Shown here: positions 34,920 through 44,372 of the stretch, in pieces
Layout of the letters: the number at the start of each line of letters is the position of its first letter
How positions within the stretch are numbered: position 1 is the first letter of the stretch
Assembly: GCA_963784645.1 (NCBI GenBank)
Contig: CAWARY010000004.1
Span: 8,884 to 72,883 of the forward strand
Direction of reading: 5' to 3'
Source of the DNA: JBBRVW01 sp963784645
GTDB lineage: Bacteria; Actinomycetota; Actinomycetes; JACCUZ01
DNA: 64,000 bases
Program-made: the position numbers and the translations under genes
Notes under the pieces: generated by a model
What the model was told of the DNA's origin: nothing
Database searches by the model: none
The model's input: only the letters and a program-made list of their open reading frames with translations

Positions 34920-35611
34920 TGGTGGCGGCCTTGGTCATCCTGGTCGTCTCTGCCGCCCTGATCGCAGGCGCTGCCCTCGGCATCTACGGGAACCTGCCCG
35001 AGGAGGTCGAGGGGTTCATCGTCGCACTGGCCGGCGGGGCACTCATGGTCTCCGCAGTGCTGGAACTGATCGAGCCGTCCTCTCGACAGGTGTCCATCTG
35101 GCTGGCGTGCTGCCTGGTGCTCGCCGGTGCCTGTGCCTTCGCGGTTCTGGACGAGCTGATCAAGAACCGCTGGGGCAGCGACAGCGGTGGGGGCCTGCTG
35201 GCGGCAATCACCCTGGACGGCATACCGGAGAACCTGGCGCTCGGGGTCGCCCTGATCGGGACCGGCCCGCTGGGAGCGGCCGCCCTGTCCGGGTCGATCC
35301 TGCTGTCCAACCTGCCCGAGGCGGCAGGCGGTGCGCGGGGGATGGCGCGGCATCGCTCGAACCGCTCCGTCCTCCTGCTGTGGACGGCCACGGCCGGCCT
35401 GCTGTCGGCGGCGGCGCTCGCCGGCAATCTCCTGCTGACGAACGCACCGCAGTCAGCGCTGGCCCTGATCCGTTGTTTCGCGGGCGGTGCCGTCGTCGGC
35501 TCCCTGGCGATCGAGGTGTTCCCCAAGGCGTTCAAGGAGGCCGGCTTCGCCACGGGTCTCGCGGTCTCGCTCGGACTCGTACTGGCCCTGTACCTCTCCC
35601 ACCTGGGTTGA
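34919..35611 (+). CDS. ZIP-family-like metal transporter
   Basis: 230 residues; the ATG overlaps the DUF421 stop as TGATG, with GGAGG ten bases upstream. About seven helices include LDGIPENLALGVALIG, matching the HxxPEG-type metal site of ZIP proteins but with Asp-Gly in place of the usual His, and NLPEAAGG in the next helix. It could move a divalent cation. Third gene of the CsoR-like operon. Confidence 0.75.
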   Translation: MVAALVILVVSAALIAGAALGIYGNLPEEVEGFIVALAGGALMVSAVLELIEPSSRQVSIWLACCLVLAGACAFAVLDELIKNRWGSDSGGGLLAAITLDGIPENLALGVALIGTGPLGAAALSGSILLSNLPEAAGGARGMARHRSNRSVLLLWTATAGLLSAAALAGNLLLTNAPQSALALIRCFAGGAVVGSLAIEVFPKAFKEAGFATGLAVSLGLVLALYLSHLG

Positions 35612-35726
35612 CGACGGTGCTGATGTCGTGAACCGGTGAGCCGCGCACTGTAAGAGCGGCCGGGGACGGACGGTTCCTCCTTCGCCGGAACCCGCCTCTG
35701 ATCGGGAACGGCTCGGATCGACGGGC

Positions 35727-36336
35727 TCAGGCGTCGGGGGGCGCGGATCCCGTCGAGGACGAAGGTCAGCAGCCGCTGGTTCTGCTCGAGGGTGCCGCTG
35801 CGCGCCATGCACATGCCGCCGACCAGCTGCATGAGGTCGGCCTCGTCGATGTCGGCCCGGGCCGAGCCGTCGGCCTGGGCCCGCTGCAGCACGATGCCGG
35901 CCGCCCCGGCGATCTTCTCGCGGGACTGCGAGGCGAGGTCGGGGTTCTTCTCGAACGCCTCGTGCAGCTCGGTGAGGAAGGTCCGTTTCGCCTGGGCGTA
36001 GCGGACGAACGCCTCCAGCCAGCCGACCAGCGCCGGCCACGGCTCGGACCCGGCGGCGAGCTCTCGTGCCTGGCCGACCAGCTCGTCGACGTCCTCGCGG
36101 TAGACCGCCTCGACCAGGTCGATGCGCTTGGGGAAGTGCCGGTAGAGCGTCCCCACCCCGACGTCGGCGCGCTGCGCGACCTCCTCGACGGTGGTGGCGC
36201 TGCCCCGCTCGGCGAAGACGGCACGGGCGGCCACGACGAGTCGCTCGCGGTTGCGTGCCGCGTCGGCCCGCATCGGCCGCGCAGGGGGCGCCGCAGCCGA
36301 CGGATCGGTCTGCTGCTGCGTGCTCACGTCCGCCAT
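35727..36336 (-). CDS. TetR-family repressor, stop lost by a 1-base shift
   Basis: About 202 residues from ATG 36336 (GAGGAGGG site). The HTH is clear (TVEEVAQRADVGVGTLYRHFPKRIDL), followed by a ligand domain ending in LTFVLDGIRAP. A run of six G on the plus strand (35736-35741) puts the frame one base out just before the expected stop at 35727-35729; as read the frame continues to 34984, antisense to the ZIP-like gene. One base fewer in the run gives ...RAPDA-stop. It is divergent from the MFS exporter and most likely represses it through the palindrome at 36375-36391. Confidence 0.85.
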
Positions 36337-36367
36337 CTGCCCTCCTCGCGCCGTCGACACTTCTCAC

Positions 36368-36396
36368 TTGCGAAACGGAGGGACCCTCCGTATAGT
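36368..36396 (+). promoter_or_regulatory. Promoter of the MFS exporter with embedded TetR operator
   Basis: TTGCGA (36368-36373), a 17-base spacer and TATAGT (36391-36396) form a near-ideal sigma-70 promoter. Inside the spacer lies the perfect palindrome ACGGAGGGACCCTCCGT (36375-36391), so a bound TetR dimer would sit between -35 and -10. Additional inverted arms GAAACGGA (36372-36379) and TCCGTTTC (36411-36418) flank it. Confidence 0.8.
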
Positions 36397-36447
36397 TTCC
36401 GGAGGTTGCTTCCGTTTCTCTCCACACCGTACCCCGAGACGAGCCTC

Positions 36448-37962
36448 ATGACCTCCTCCACCGCTCGCGCCCCCCAGGCGCTGCGCACCCTCGATAGCCC
36501 CGCGCCGCGCACCGCGCGCCGGCTCGGCCGCCCCAGCCACTCCTCCCTCGTGCTGGCGGTGATCCTCACCAGCCAGCTGATGGTCGTCCTCGACGCCACG
36601 ATCGTGAACGTCGCCCTGCCGCAGATCCAGCAGGCGCTCGGCTTCTCCGGCGCCGGCCTCTCCTGGGTCCTCAACGCCTACACGCTGACCTTCGGCGGCT
36701 TGCTGCTGCTGGGCGCCCGCGCCGGCGACCTGCTCGGCCGCCGCCGTACCTTCCTGGCCGGCATCGCGGTGTTCATCCTCGCGTCGCTGCTCGGCGGCTT
36801 CGCGCCCAGCGGCGGCCTGCTGCTGGCGGCACGCGCCCTCCAGGGCGTCGGCGCCGCCCTCGCCGCCCCGTCGTCGCTCGCCCTGCTGACCACGATGTTC
36901 AGCGAGCCGCGCGACCGGGTCCGCGCGCTGGGCCTGTTCACCGCGGTGTCCGTCGGCGGTGGCGCGCTCGGCCTGATCATGGGCGGCATGCTCACCCAGT
37001 GGGCCTCCTGGCGCTGGGTCATGTTCGTCAACGTCCCGATCGGTCTGGCCGTCATCGTCGCCGCGCTCGCGGTACTGCCCGAGACGTCGCGCACCCGCGG
37101 GACGTTCGACCTGCCGGGTGCGGCACTGTCCACCCTCGGCATGGGCGGGCTCGTCTACGGCTTCGTCCGCGCAGCCTCCGACGGGTGGAGCGACCGGATC
37201 ACCCTGGTGTCGTTCGTCGGCGGTGCCGTCCTGCTCGCGGCCTTCGTCCTCGTCGAGCTGCGGGCCGAGCAGCCGATCACTCCGCTGCGCTTGTTCAACG
37301 ACCGCAGCCGCACGATCGCCAACATCGCGCGCGGCCTGTTGTTCGCCGGGATGTTCGGGCTGTTCTTCTTCCTGACGCAGTTCCTCCAGGACGTGCTCGG
37401 CTACGGCGCCCTCAAGACCGGCTTCGCCTTCCTGCCGCTTCCGGTCACGGTCTTCCTCGTCTCGCAGCTCACCAGCCGGGTGCTGCTCGAGCGGGTCGAC
37501 GGCAAGGCGCTCATGCTGGTGGGCGTCACCCTGGGCGGCACCGGGTTCGCGCTGGCCAGCCGGCTCGACCCCGCCTCGTCCTACCCGCAGGTGCTCGCCA
37601 GCCTGTTGCTGTTCGCGATCGGCAACGGGCTGTCGTTCGTCCCGCTCACGCAGGCCGCCCTCGACGGCGTGCCCCCGCAGGACGCCGGTGCGGCGTCGGG
37701 TCTGGTCAACGTGACGCAGCAGCTCGGCGGGACGCTCGGCGTCGCCGTCCTCGTGACCGTCTTCGGCCACTACGCGCGGCACGCCGACCCGCAGGCCACC
37801 GGCTCGGTGCAGGAGCATGCGCAGCTGGTGTTCACCGCCGGTGCGTCGCACGCGTTCCTCGCGGCATCGCTGTTCCTGGTGGCCGCGCTGCTGCTCGTCG
37901 CGGTGGGCGTCCGCTCGCCGCGGTCGATCCGGGCCATGGCTCCGGCGCTCGCGGCGGACTAG
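36448..37962 (+). CDS. MFS drug-efflux transporter, DHA2 family
   Basis: 504 residues from ATG 36448 with about 14 helices. The first helix has LDATIVNVALPQIQQAL and the motif A loop GARAGDLLGRRRTF. It resembles the other DHA2 exporter at 4.6-6.1 kb but is controlled by its own TetR protein through the operator in its promoter. Proton-driven export of hydrophobic drugs or solvents is expected; the true substrate would be the TetR ligand. The stop is only 2 bases from the LacI gene stop. Confidence 0.92.
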   Translation: MTSSTARAPQALRTLDSPAPRTARRLGRPSHSSLVLAVILTSQLMVVLDATIVNVALPQIQQALGFSGAGLSWVLNAYTLTFGGLLLLGARAGDLLGRRRTFLAGIAVFILASLLGGFAPSGGLLLAARALQGVGAALAAPSSLALLTTMFSEPRDRVRALGLFTAVSVGGGALGLIMGGMLTQWASWRWVMFVNVPIGLAVIVAALAVLPETSRTRGTFDLPGAALSTLGMGGLVYGFVRAASDGWSDRITLVSFVGGAVLLAAFVLVELRAEQPITPLRLFNDRSRTIANIARGLLFAGMFGLFFFLTQFLQDVLGYGALKTGFAFLPLPVTVFLVSQLTSRVLLERVDGKALMLVGVTLGGTGFALASRLDPASSYPQVLASLLLFAIGNGLSFVPLTQAALDGVPPQDAGAASGLVNVTQQLGGTLGVAVLVTVFGHYARHADPQATGSVQEHAQLVFTAGASHAFLAASLFLVAALLLVAVGVRSPRSIRAMAPALAAD

Positions 37963-37964
37963 CG

Positions 37965-39017
37965 CTACCCCCCGGTCGACTCCCGCACCACCAGGTCGTA
38001 CGGCGCCTCCAGCTCCCGCGCGGGGCGGGGGGCGCCGTCCGACGTGTCCAGCCGGTCGGCCAGCAGCTGGACGGCGAGCTGCGCGATCCGCGCCTTGTCC
38101 GGCCTGATCGTCGTGAGGGTCGGGGTCGCGTAGCGGCCGTCCTCGATGTCGTCGACGCCGACGACCGCGACGTCCGTGGGCACCCGGACGCCCAGCTCGT
38201 GCAGCCGGCGAAGTGCCCCGAGGGCGAGCAGGTCGTTGAAGCAGAACAGGGCGTCGGGCGGTGCCGGCAGGGCGAGCAGGCGATCGACGGCGGCCGCTCC
38301 CTCGGCGCGGGTGAAGCTGGTGGTCGGCACGACGAGGGCGGGGTCGGGCGGCAGGCCGCCCGCGGCCAGCGCCTCGAGGTAGCCCTGCTCCCGCAGCCGC
38401 GCGGTCTGCGCGGTCGGCTGCGACTGGCGCCCCACTGCGGCGACCCGGCGGCGCCCGAGGTCGACCAGGTGGCGCACGGCCGTGCTCGCCGCAGCCACGT
38501 TGTCGATGGAGACATGGTCGTCAGGGCCGTCGTAGACCCGCTCGCCGAGCAGCACCATCGGCGTGGTGTCACGCCGGGCCGACAGCTCGTCGGCCCCGGT
38601 GGCGATCGGACTCAGGATCAGTCCGTCGATGAGCTGGGTCCCGTAGCTGTCCATCACGAGCTGCTCGCGCTCGTGCTCCCCGTCGGTCTGGTCGATCAGG
38701 ACGGTCCAGCCGCGCTGCCGCGCCTGCTCGACGACGTGCCGGGCGAGCTCGGCGAAGTACGGCACCTCGAGCTCGGGCAGGGCCAGCGCGACGATCCCGG
38801 ACCGGCCCCGTCGGAGGTTGCGGGCCGCCAGGTTCGGCCGGTAGTCCAGCTCGGCCAGCGCGGCGTCGACCCGGGCCTTCGTGTCGGCCGACACGTGCAC
38901 GTAGCCGTTGACCACGTTGGACACCGTCTTGACCGAGACGCCGGCCCGGTCGGCCACGTCGGAGAGCCGGGTCGGCCGGTGGACCGCGGCCCTGCCGGCG
39001 GCGTCGGGGGAGGTCAT
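37965..39017 (-). CDS. LacI-family transcriptional regulator of the arabinan cluster
   Basis: 350 residues from ATG 39017 (GTG 39026 also in frame). The N-terminal HTH RLSDVADRAGVSVKTVSNVVNG is followed by the hinge (YRPNLAARNLRRGRSG) and a periplasmic-binding-protein-like sensor domain. It is divergent from the GH51 gene, 216 bases apart, and should repress the arabinofuranosidase-transport genes until an arabinose-type ligand binds. Two palindromes in the gap are candidate operators. Confidence 0.9.
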   Translation of the reverse strand: MTSPDAAGRAAVHRPTRLSDVADRAGVSVKTVSNVVNGYVHVSADTKARVDAALAELDYRPNLAARNLRRGRSGIVALALPELEVPYFAELARHVVEQARQRGWTVLIDQTDGEHEREQLVMDSYGTQLIDGLILSPIATGADELSARRDTTPMVLLGERVYDGPDDHVSIDNVAAASTAVRHLVDLGRRRVAAVGRQSQPTAQTARLREQGYLEALAAGGLPPDPALVVPTTSFTRAEGAAAVDRLLALPAPPDALFCFNDLLALGALRRLHELGVRVPTDVAVVGVDDIEDGRYATPTLTTIRPDKARIAQLAVQLLADRLDTSDGAPRPARELEAPYDLVVRESTGG

Positions 39018-39080
39018 CGTCGCCACGGTATCGGGGCGCCTCGGTGACCGGCCGTGACCATTTTGTGATCCTCCGTGGGT

Positions 39081-39094
39081 TTACCTGCCGGTAA
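39081..39094 (+). promoter_or_regulatory. Inverted repeat TTACC-N4-GGTAA upstream of the GH51 gene
   Basis: TTACCTGCCGGTAA forms 5-bp arms; the half TTACCTG recurs at 39112-39118. It may be a second operator or promoter-linked site. Confidence 0.35.
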
Positions 39095-39131
39095 CCGGCA
39101 CATCCTGCGAATTACCTGTCGTTCACCTCTT

Positions 39132-39143
39132 TACAACGTTGTA
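39132..39143 (+). promoter_or_regulatory. LacI-type operator TACAACGTTGTA
   Basis: A perfect 12-bp palindrome with the central CG step typical of LacI/GalR-family operators, 90 bases before the GH51 GTG. It is the best candidate binding site of the divergent LacI protein. Confidence 0.6.
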
Positions 39144-39233
39144 CACCCCGGGTAGACCAGTGCACCAGACCGGACGAACCATCCCGAACGAGTCACCCGA
39201 ACCATCCGAACGAGGACGGAACCGGAGGTCCCC

Positions 39234-40781
39234 GTGCCGAGCAGCGACCGGGTCGCCAGGCTCACGCTCGACCCTGCCTTCGTCGTGGGCGACGTCGACC
39301 GCAGGCTGTTCGGCTCCTTCGTCGAGCACATGGGCCGCTGCGTCTACACCGGCATCTACGAGCCGGACCACGCCACCGCGGACCACGACGGCTTCCGCCG
39401 CGACGTCCTGGACCTGACCCGGGAGCTGGGCGTCTCGGTGGTCCGCTACCCCGGCGGCAACTTCGTCTCCAGCTACCGCTGGGAGGACGGTGTCGGCCCA
39501 CGCGAGCAGCGGCCGACCCGGCTCGACCTCGCCTGGCGTGCCATCGAGCCCAACGACGTCGGGGTCAACGAGATCATGACCTGGGCGCGCGAGGCCGGCG
39601 TCGAGCCGATGATGGCCGTCAACCTCGGCACCCGCGGGGTTCAGGAGGCGGTCGACCTCCTCGAGTACTGCAACCATCCCGGCGGCACCTACTTCTCCGA
39701 CCTGCGCCGGTCGCACGGCGTCGAGAAGCCGCACGCGGTCTCGCTCTGGTGCCTCGGCAACGAGCTCGACGGCCCGTGGCAGATGGGCCAGAAGACGGCG
39801 CACGAGTACGGCCGGCTGGCGGCCGAGACGGCCAAGGCGATGCGCATGGTCGATGACCGCATCGAGCTCGTTGCTGTCGGCAGCTCGAACTCGCAGATGC
39901 CGACCTTCGGCGCCTGGGAGGCGGAGGTGCTCGAGCAGACCTACGACCAGGTCGACTACATCTCGCTGCACGACTACTACGAGGAGCACGACGGCGACCT
40001 GGCCAGCTTCCTCGCGTCATCGACAGACATGGACGCGTTCATCGACGCGGTGGTGGCCACTGCCGACCACGTCGGCGCGAGGCTGCGCAGCCGCAAGAAG
40101 CTCCGGCTCTCGTTCGACGAGTGGAACGTCTGGTACCAGGCGCGGTTCCCCGGGCAGCGGCAGCTCGACTGGACGTTCGCGCCGGAGCTGATCGAGGACG
40201 AGTTCAACGCGGTCGACGCAGTGGTCGTCGGCAGCTTCCTCATCACGCTGCTCCGGCACGCCGACCGGGTCGGCGTCGCCTGCCAGGCCCAGCTCGTGAA
40301 CATCATCGCGCCGATCCGCACCGAGGCCGGCGGACCGGCCTGGCGGCAGAGCATCTTCCATCCCTTCGCCCTGACGTCGCGGCTGGCCCGCGGCCAGGTC
40401 CTCCGCGTCGAGCCGCGCTGCCCGCGGGTCGCGACCGACCGCTACGGCGAGGTTCCCGCGCTCGACGTGACCGCGACCCTCGACCCCGAGACCGGGGCGA
40501 CCGTGCTGCTGGCCGTCAACCGCGACCCGGAGCAGGCCCTCCTGCTGGAGGCCGACCTGCGGCCGCTGGCCGCCGAGCACGGGGACCTCGAGGTCGAGGA
40601 GCACCACGTCCTCGGTGGCGAGGACCTCCGAGCGACCAACACGAAGGCGCACCCGGACCGGGTCGTGCCACGCGCCGGCTCAGGCGCCGTCGTCCGCGAC
40701 CGCTGCCTCACCGCGACGCTCCCGCCGGCGTCCTGGACCGCACTCACCCTTCGACCCACGACAGCACGGGGGACCCGATGA
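39234..40781 (+). CDS. abfA: GH51 alpha-L-arabinofuranosidase
   Basis: 515 residues from GTG 39234 (GGAGG site), no signal peptide, so cytoplasmic. The acid/base Glu177 in CLGNELDGPW and nucleophile Glu296 in LSFDEWNVW are in the expected positions of the (beta/alpha)8 barrel, followed by the beta-sandwich domain. It releases L-arabinose from short arabino-oligosaccharides after uptake. The next gene, a secreted GH43 enzyme, starts within its stop (ATGA). Confidence 0.95.
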   Translation: MPSSDRVARLTLDPAFVVGDVDRRLFGSFVEHMGRCVYTGIYEPDHATADHDGFRRDVLDLTRELGVSVVRYPGGNFVSSYRWEDGVGPREQRPTRLDLAWRAIEPNDVGVNEIMTWAREAGVEPMMAVNLGTRGVQEAVDLLEYCNHPGGTYFSDLRRSHGVEKPHAVSLWCLGNELDGPWQMGQKTAHEYGRLAAETAKAMRMVDDRIELVAVGSSNSQMPTFGAWEAEVLEQTYDQVDYISLHDYYEEHDGDLASFLASSTDMDAFIDAVVATADHVGARLRSRKKLRLSFDEWNVWYQARFPGQRQLDWTFAPELIEDEFNAVDAVVVGSFLITLLRHADRVGVACQAQLVNIIAPIRTEAGGPAWRQSIFHPFALTSRLARGQVLRVEPRCPRVATDRYGEVPALDVTATLDPETGATVLLAVNRDPEQALLLEADLRPLAAEHGDLEVEEHHVLGGEDLRATNTKAHPDRVVPRAGSGAVVRDRCLTATLPPASWTALTLRPTTARGTR

Positions 40782-42979
40782 CCCGCCACCACGACCGCCG
40801 CCTCGCGGCCGTCCTCGCCGCGCTCGCCCTCGCCGTCACGGCGCTGGTGACCGCACCCGTCGGCGCCTCGCGCGCAGCCGACGCCCCGACGTACACCAAC
40901 CCGGTCAGCAAGGACTTCGCCGACACGTTCGCCGACCCGTCGCTGATCCGCGGCAAGGACGGCTGGTGGTACGCCTACGGCACCTCCGACCCGCTGCGCG
41001 AGGGCGAGAGGACCCCGCACCGCATCCCGATGGCCCGCTCGCACGACCTCGTGCACTGGGCCTACATCGGTGACGCGTTCACCGACGCGACCCTGCCCGG
41101 CTGGGCCGAGGCCGACACCGGTCTCTGGGCGCCCGACATCCGCTACGTCGACGGCGAGTACCGCATGTACTACGTGGTCACCCAGACGACGGTCACCCCC
41201 GACCGCGACGACAACGCGATCGGGATGGCCACGGCGCCCACCCCGCACGGTCCGTGGACCGACAGCGGCGCACCTGTGGTCGCCCCGCGCCCCGGCAACG
41301 GCGGCTACCTGTGGACCTTCGACCCGTCGGTGCTGTCCGACCGCGACGGGTCCCAGTGGGTCTTCTACGGCTCCTACAACGGCGGCATGTTCGTGCAGCC
41401 GCTGAACGACGCCGGCACCGCGACGACCGGCCCGGCCACCATGGTCGCGATCGACAACAAGTTCGAGGGCGCGTACGTCGTGCGGCACGGTGCCTACTGG
41501 TACCTGTTCGCCTCGACCGCCAACTGCTGTGCCGGGCCGACGACGGGGTACAGCGTCCAGGTCGGCCGGTCCCGCGACCTGCGCGGCCCCTACGTCGACG
41601 CGCAGGGGACGCCGCTGCTCGCCTCACGCGCGGGCGGCACCCCGGTCCTCAACCAGAACGGCAACACCTGGGTCGGTGCCGGGCACAACGCCGTCGCCCG
41701 TGACGTCAGCGGCCAGGACTGGATCGTCTACCACGCCCTCGACCGCGCCGACCCGTACCTCGACGGGACCTCGGGGATCAACCAGCGGCCCATGCTGATG
41801 GACCGGCTCGACTGGGTCGACGGCTGGCCGCTGGTGCGCGCCGGCCGGGGACCGAGCGACATCCCCCAGCCTGCGCCGGTGACGTCGTCCGACTCGCGAC
41901 TCGCCACCTCGCCGGCCGGCACCCTCGGCGCCAACCGCCGCGGCGACGTCCGGGTCGAGGGCGACCTCGCCGGCCGGTCGTCGCTGGTGGCCCGCTGGTC
42001 CGGGCGCACCCACGGCGTGCGCGCCACCGTGCGCCCGGCCGCCCACGAGCTCCGGCTCGTCGCACGCTCCGGCGGGAAGCGGGTCGAGCGCACCGCTCCG
42101 CTTCCCGCCGGTCTCGATCTCACGACCCCGCACAGCGTGGTGCTGCAGGTGGCCGGGGCCTCGGCGTACGCCGAGCTCAGCCAGGCGCGCCTGGGCGATC
42201 CGCTGGCCCGGCTGTCGCTCACCCTGCCCACCTCCCTGCGGTCCGGCGCCGGCCGCGCCGGCGCGCTGGCGACGGCGCCCGACGCGTCGGCGGCCAACGT
42301 CACCGTCGTCGACCCGGCGCACCAGGTGACGCGGGCCGTGGCCGACCACGTCCCCTCGCGGCTCGTCCCGTCGGCGAGCGACGAGTTCGACGGCTCGGGG
42401 CTGGGCGCCGGGTGGAGCTGGGTCCGCGAGGACGAGGCGGCGACCGTCGCCGGCGGCGTCCTCCGCTGGCCGACCGAGGCCGCCGACCTCAACGGCCCGG
42501 GTAGCTCCGCCGGCGTGCTGCTGCGCGACGCGCCGACCGGGGACTGGGCCGTGACCACGAAGCTCACGATCGACCTGGGCACCGACACGATCCGCAACTA
42601 CCAGCAGGCCGGTCTCGTCGTCTACGTCGGCGACGACCTCTTCACCCGGCTCTCGCACGTCGCGATCTGGAACACGCGCCAGACGGAGTTCGGCAAGGAG
42701 ATGCCGTGGCCCGACGACGACGGCGTCCAGAACGGCGGCACGATCGTCGGCCCGCCGGCCGAGACCACTTACCTGCGGATCAGCCACCACGTCGACGCGG
42801 CCAACGGCGAGCACGAGCTTCGCGCCTGGACGAGCAGGGACGGCGCCGACTGGGTGAAGGGCGGCGTGTGGACGCTGCCCGCCGGCTCTGCGCTGCGGGT
42901 CGGGCTGGTGTCGCAGGGCCGCAACCCCGCGGACCCCGCCGCCACGGCGCAGTTCGACTGGTTCCGCACCTACCGATGA
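40778..42979 (+). CDS. Secreted GH43 arabinanase with accessory C-terminal domains
   Basis: 733 residues with a signal peptide ending near AAPTYTN region (cleavage about residue 34). The five-bladed GH43 domain has the catalytic base Asp53 (FADPSLIR), the transition-state Asp182 (FDPSVLSD) and acid Glu230 (KFEGAYVV). A linker and a C-terminal beta-sandwich of the DUF1349/concanavalin type (from about residue 530, FDGSGLGAGWSWVRED) follow. It likely cuts arabinan outside the cell into oligomers for the ABC importer. Confidence 0.9.
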   Translation: MTRHHDRRLAAVLAALALAVTALVTAPVGASRAADAPTYTNPVSKDFADTFADPSLIRGKDGWWYAYGTSDPLREGERTPHRIPMARSHDLVHWAYIGDAFTDATLPGWAEADTGLWAPDIRYVDGEYRMYYVVTQTTVTPDRDDNAIGMATAPTPHGPWTDSGAPVVAPRPGNGGYLWTFDPSVLSDRDGSQWVFYGSYNGGMFVQPLNDAGTATTGPATMVAIDNKFEGAYVVRHGAYWYLFASTANCCAGPTTGYSVQVGRSRDLRGPYVDAQGTPLLASRAGGTPVLNQNGNTWVGAGHNAVARDVSGQDWIVYHALDRADPYLDGTSGINQRPMLMDRLDWVDGWPLVRAGRGPSDIPQPAPVTSSDSRLATSPAGTLGANRRGDVRVEGDLAGRSSLVARWSGRTHGVRATVRPAAHELRLVARSGGKRVERTAPLPAGLDLTTPHSVVLQVAGASAYAELSQARLGDPLARLSLTLPTSLRSGAGRAGALATAPDASAANVTVVDPAHQVTRAVADHVPSRLVPSASDEFDGSGLGAGWSWVREDEAATVAGGVLRWPTEAADLNGPGSSAGVLLRDAPTGDWAVTTKLTIDLGTDTIRNYQQAGLVVYVGDDLFTRLSHVAIWNTRQTEFGKEMPWPDDDGVQNGGTIVGPPAETTYLRISHHVDAANGEHELRAWTSRDGADWVKGGVWTLPAGSALRVGLVSQGRNPADPAATAQFDWFRTYR

Positions 42980-43020
42980 CTCCCCGCATCCCACGCACCA
43001 CCGAGCAGGAGGCACAGCAC

Positions 43021-44361
43021 ATGGGCACGGACAGGACTGGTATCTCGCGTCGCGGGTTCCTCGCGGCGGGCGGCGGTGTGGCCGCCGGCGCGGCCCTCAC
43101 GGCGTGCGGTGGCGGCAAGTCCGCGGACGAGGTCGCGGGCGGCAGCACCGGCAGCGCCTCGAAGTTCACCGGGAAGTACACCGGGCCGGCGGTGACCCTG
43201 TCCTACTGGAACGGGTTCACCGGTGGTGACGGGCCGTCGATGGACAAGCTGGTCCAGGAGTTCCAGCAGGCGAACCCCAAGATCACCATCAAGCAGAACA
43301 CCCTCCAGTGGTCAGACTTCTACCAGAAGCTGCCCGCCGCGGTGACGGCGAACAAGGGCCCCGACGTCGGCGTGATGCACCTGGACCAGCTCGCGACCAA
43401 CGCTGCGCGCAAGGTGATCGTCCCGGTCGACGACGTCGCGAAGTCGCTCGGGCTCGCCGAGTCCGACTTCAGCCCGGAGGTGTGGAAGGCCGGCATCTAC
43501 CAGGGCAAGCGCTACGGCATCCCGCTCGACGTGCACTCGCTGGGCATGTACCTCCGCAAGGACGACGCCGACAAGGCCGGTATCACCACCGCACCCGCGG
43601 ACGCCGCGGCCTTCCAGCAGGCGTTGGACGCCCTCCAGAGCAAGGCCGGCCAGGCCCAGCCGTTCTGGATGCCGACCAAGTGGCCGGCACACCTGATGTT
43701 CCTGTCGCTGCTCTGGCAGAACGGCGGCGAGCCCTACGCCGAGGACGGCTCCAAGGCCACCTTCGACTCGCAGGCCGGCGTCGACGGCCTGACCTGGATG
43801 GTCGACCAGATCAAGAAGGGCTACAGCCCGAAGAACGTCGCGATCGACACGCAGTACGTCGGCTTCAAGAACAACAAGCTGGCCGTCACCTGGGACGGCA
43901 TCTGGCAGATCAACGACCTCAAGGGCGCGAACATCCCGTTCATGCTGGCCCCGATCCCCACGATCGGCGACCAGCCCGGCGTGTGGGCGAACTCGCACAA
44001 CTTCTTCGTCACCCGCCAGTCGACCCAGGACGACAACAAGTTCGACGCCGCCCGGGTGTTCATCGACTGGATGAGCAACCAGTCGGCCGAGTGGGCCGGC
44101 TCCGGGCTGATCCCGGCCCGCAAGTCGGTGCAGGAGGACGTGCAGGTCACCGACTCGGCGCAGGGGCCGGTGGCGGACTCGATCCCGTCGATGCGGTTCC
44201 TGCCGCCGGTGCCCGGCCTGGGCGACGTGCAGGCGCAGACGCTCGAGATCGCGGTCAACCTGGCGACGCTGATGAAGCGCTCGCCGGCCGACGCGCTCAA
44301 GGACGCGGCGACCAAGGCGTCCTCGGCGATGCAGGACAACCTGAAGAAGTACGGCGCCTGA
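43021..44361 (+). CDS. Sugar ABC transporter lipoprotein, substrate-binding
   Basis: 446 residues from ATG 43021. The N-terminus has a twin-arginine motif (SRRGFLAAGG) and a lipobox ending in LTAC, so it is a Tat-exported lipoprotein. The rest is a CUT1-type solute-binding protein (VTLSYWNGFTGGDG start). It should bind arabino-oligosaccharides and feed the two permeases that follow. No ATP-binding subunit is in the window, so a shared MsiK-like ATPase is implied. Confidence 0.93.
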   Translation: MGTDRTGISRRGFLAAGGGVAAGAALTACGGGKSADEVAGGSTGSASKFTGKYTGPAVTLSYWNGFTGGDGPSMDKLVQEFQQANPKITIKQNTLQWSDFYQKLPAAVTANKGPDVGVMHLDQLATNAARKVIVPVDDVAKSLGLAESDFSPEVWKAGIYQGKRYGIPLDVHSLGMYLRKDDADKAGITTAPADAAAFQQALDALQSKAGQAQPFWMPTKWPAHLMFLSLLWQNGGEPYAEDGSKATFDSQAGVDGLTWMVDQIKKGYSPKNVAIDTQYVGFKNNKLAVTWDGIWQINDLKGANIPFMLAPIPTIGDQPGVWANSHNFFVTRQSTQDDNKFDAARVFIDWMSNQSAEWAGSGLIPARKSVQEDVQVTDSAQGPVADSIPSMRFLPPVPGLGDVQAQTLEIAVNLATLMKRSPADALKDAATKASSAMQDNLKKYGA

Positions 44362-44372
44362 CCGTGGCCGCC

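Noticed and set aside
34984..35726. Continuation of the TetR frame as an extra C-terminal domain
   Set aside because: It is antisense to the ZIP-like gene and low-complexity; loss of the stop in a G run explains it.
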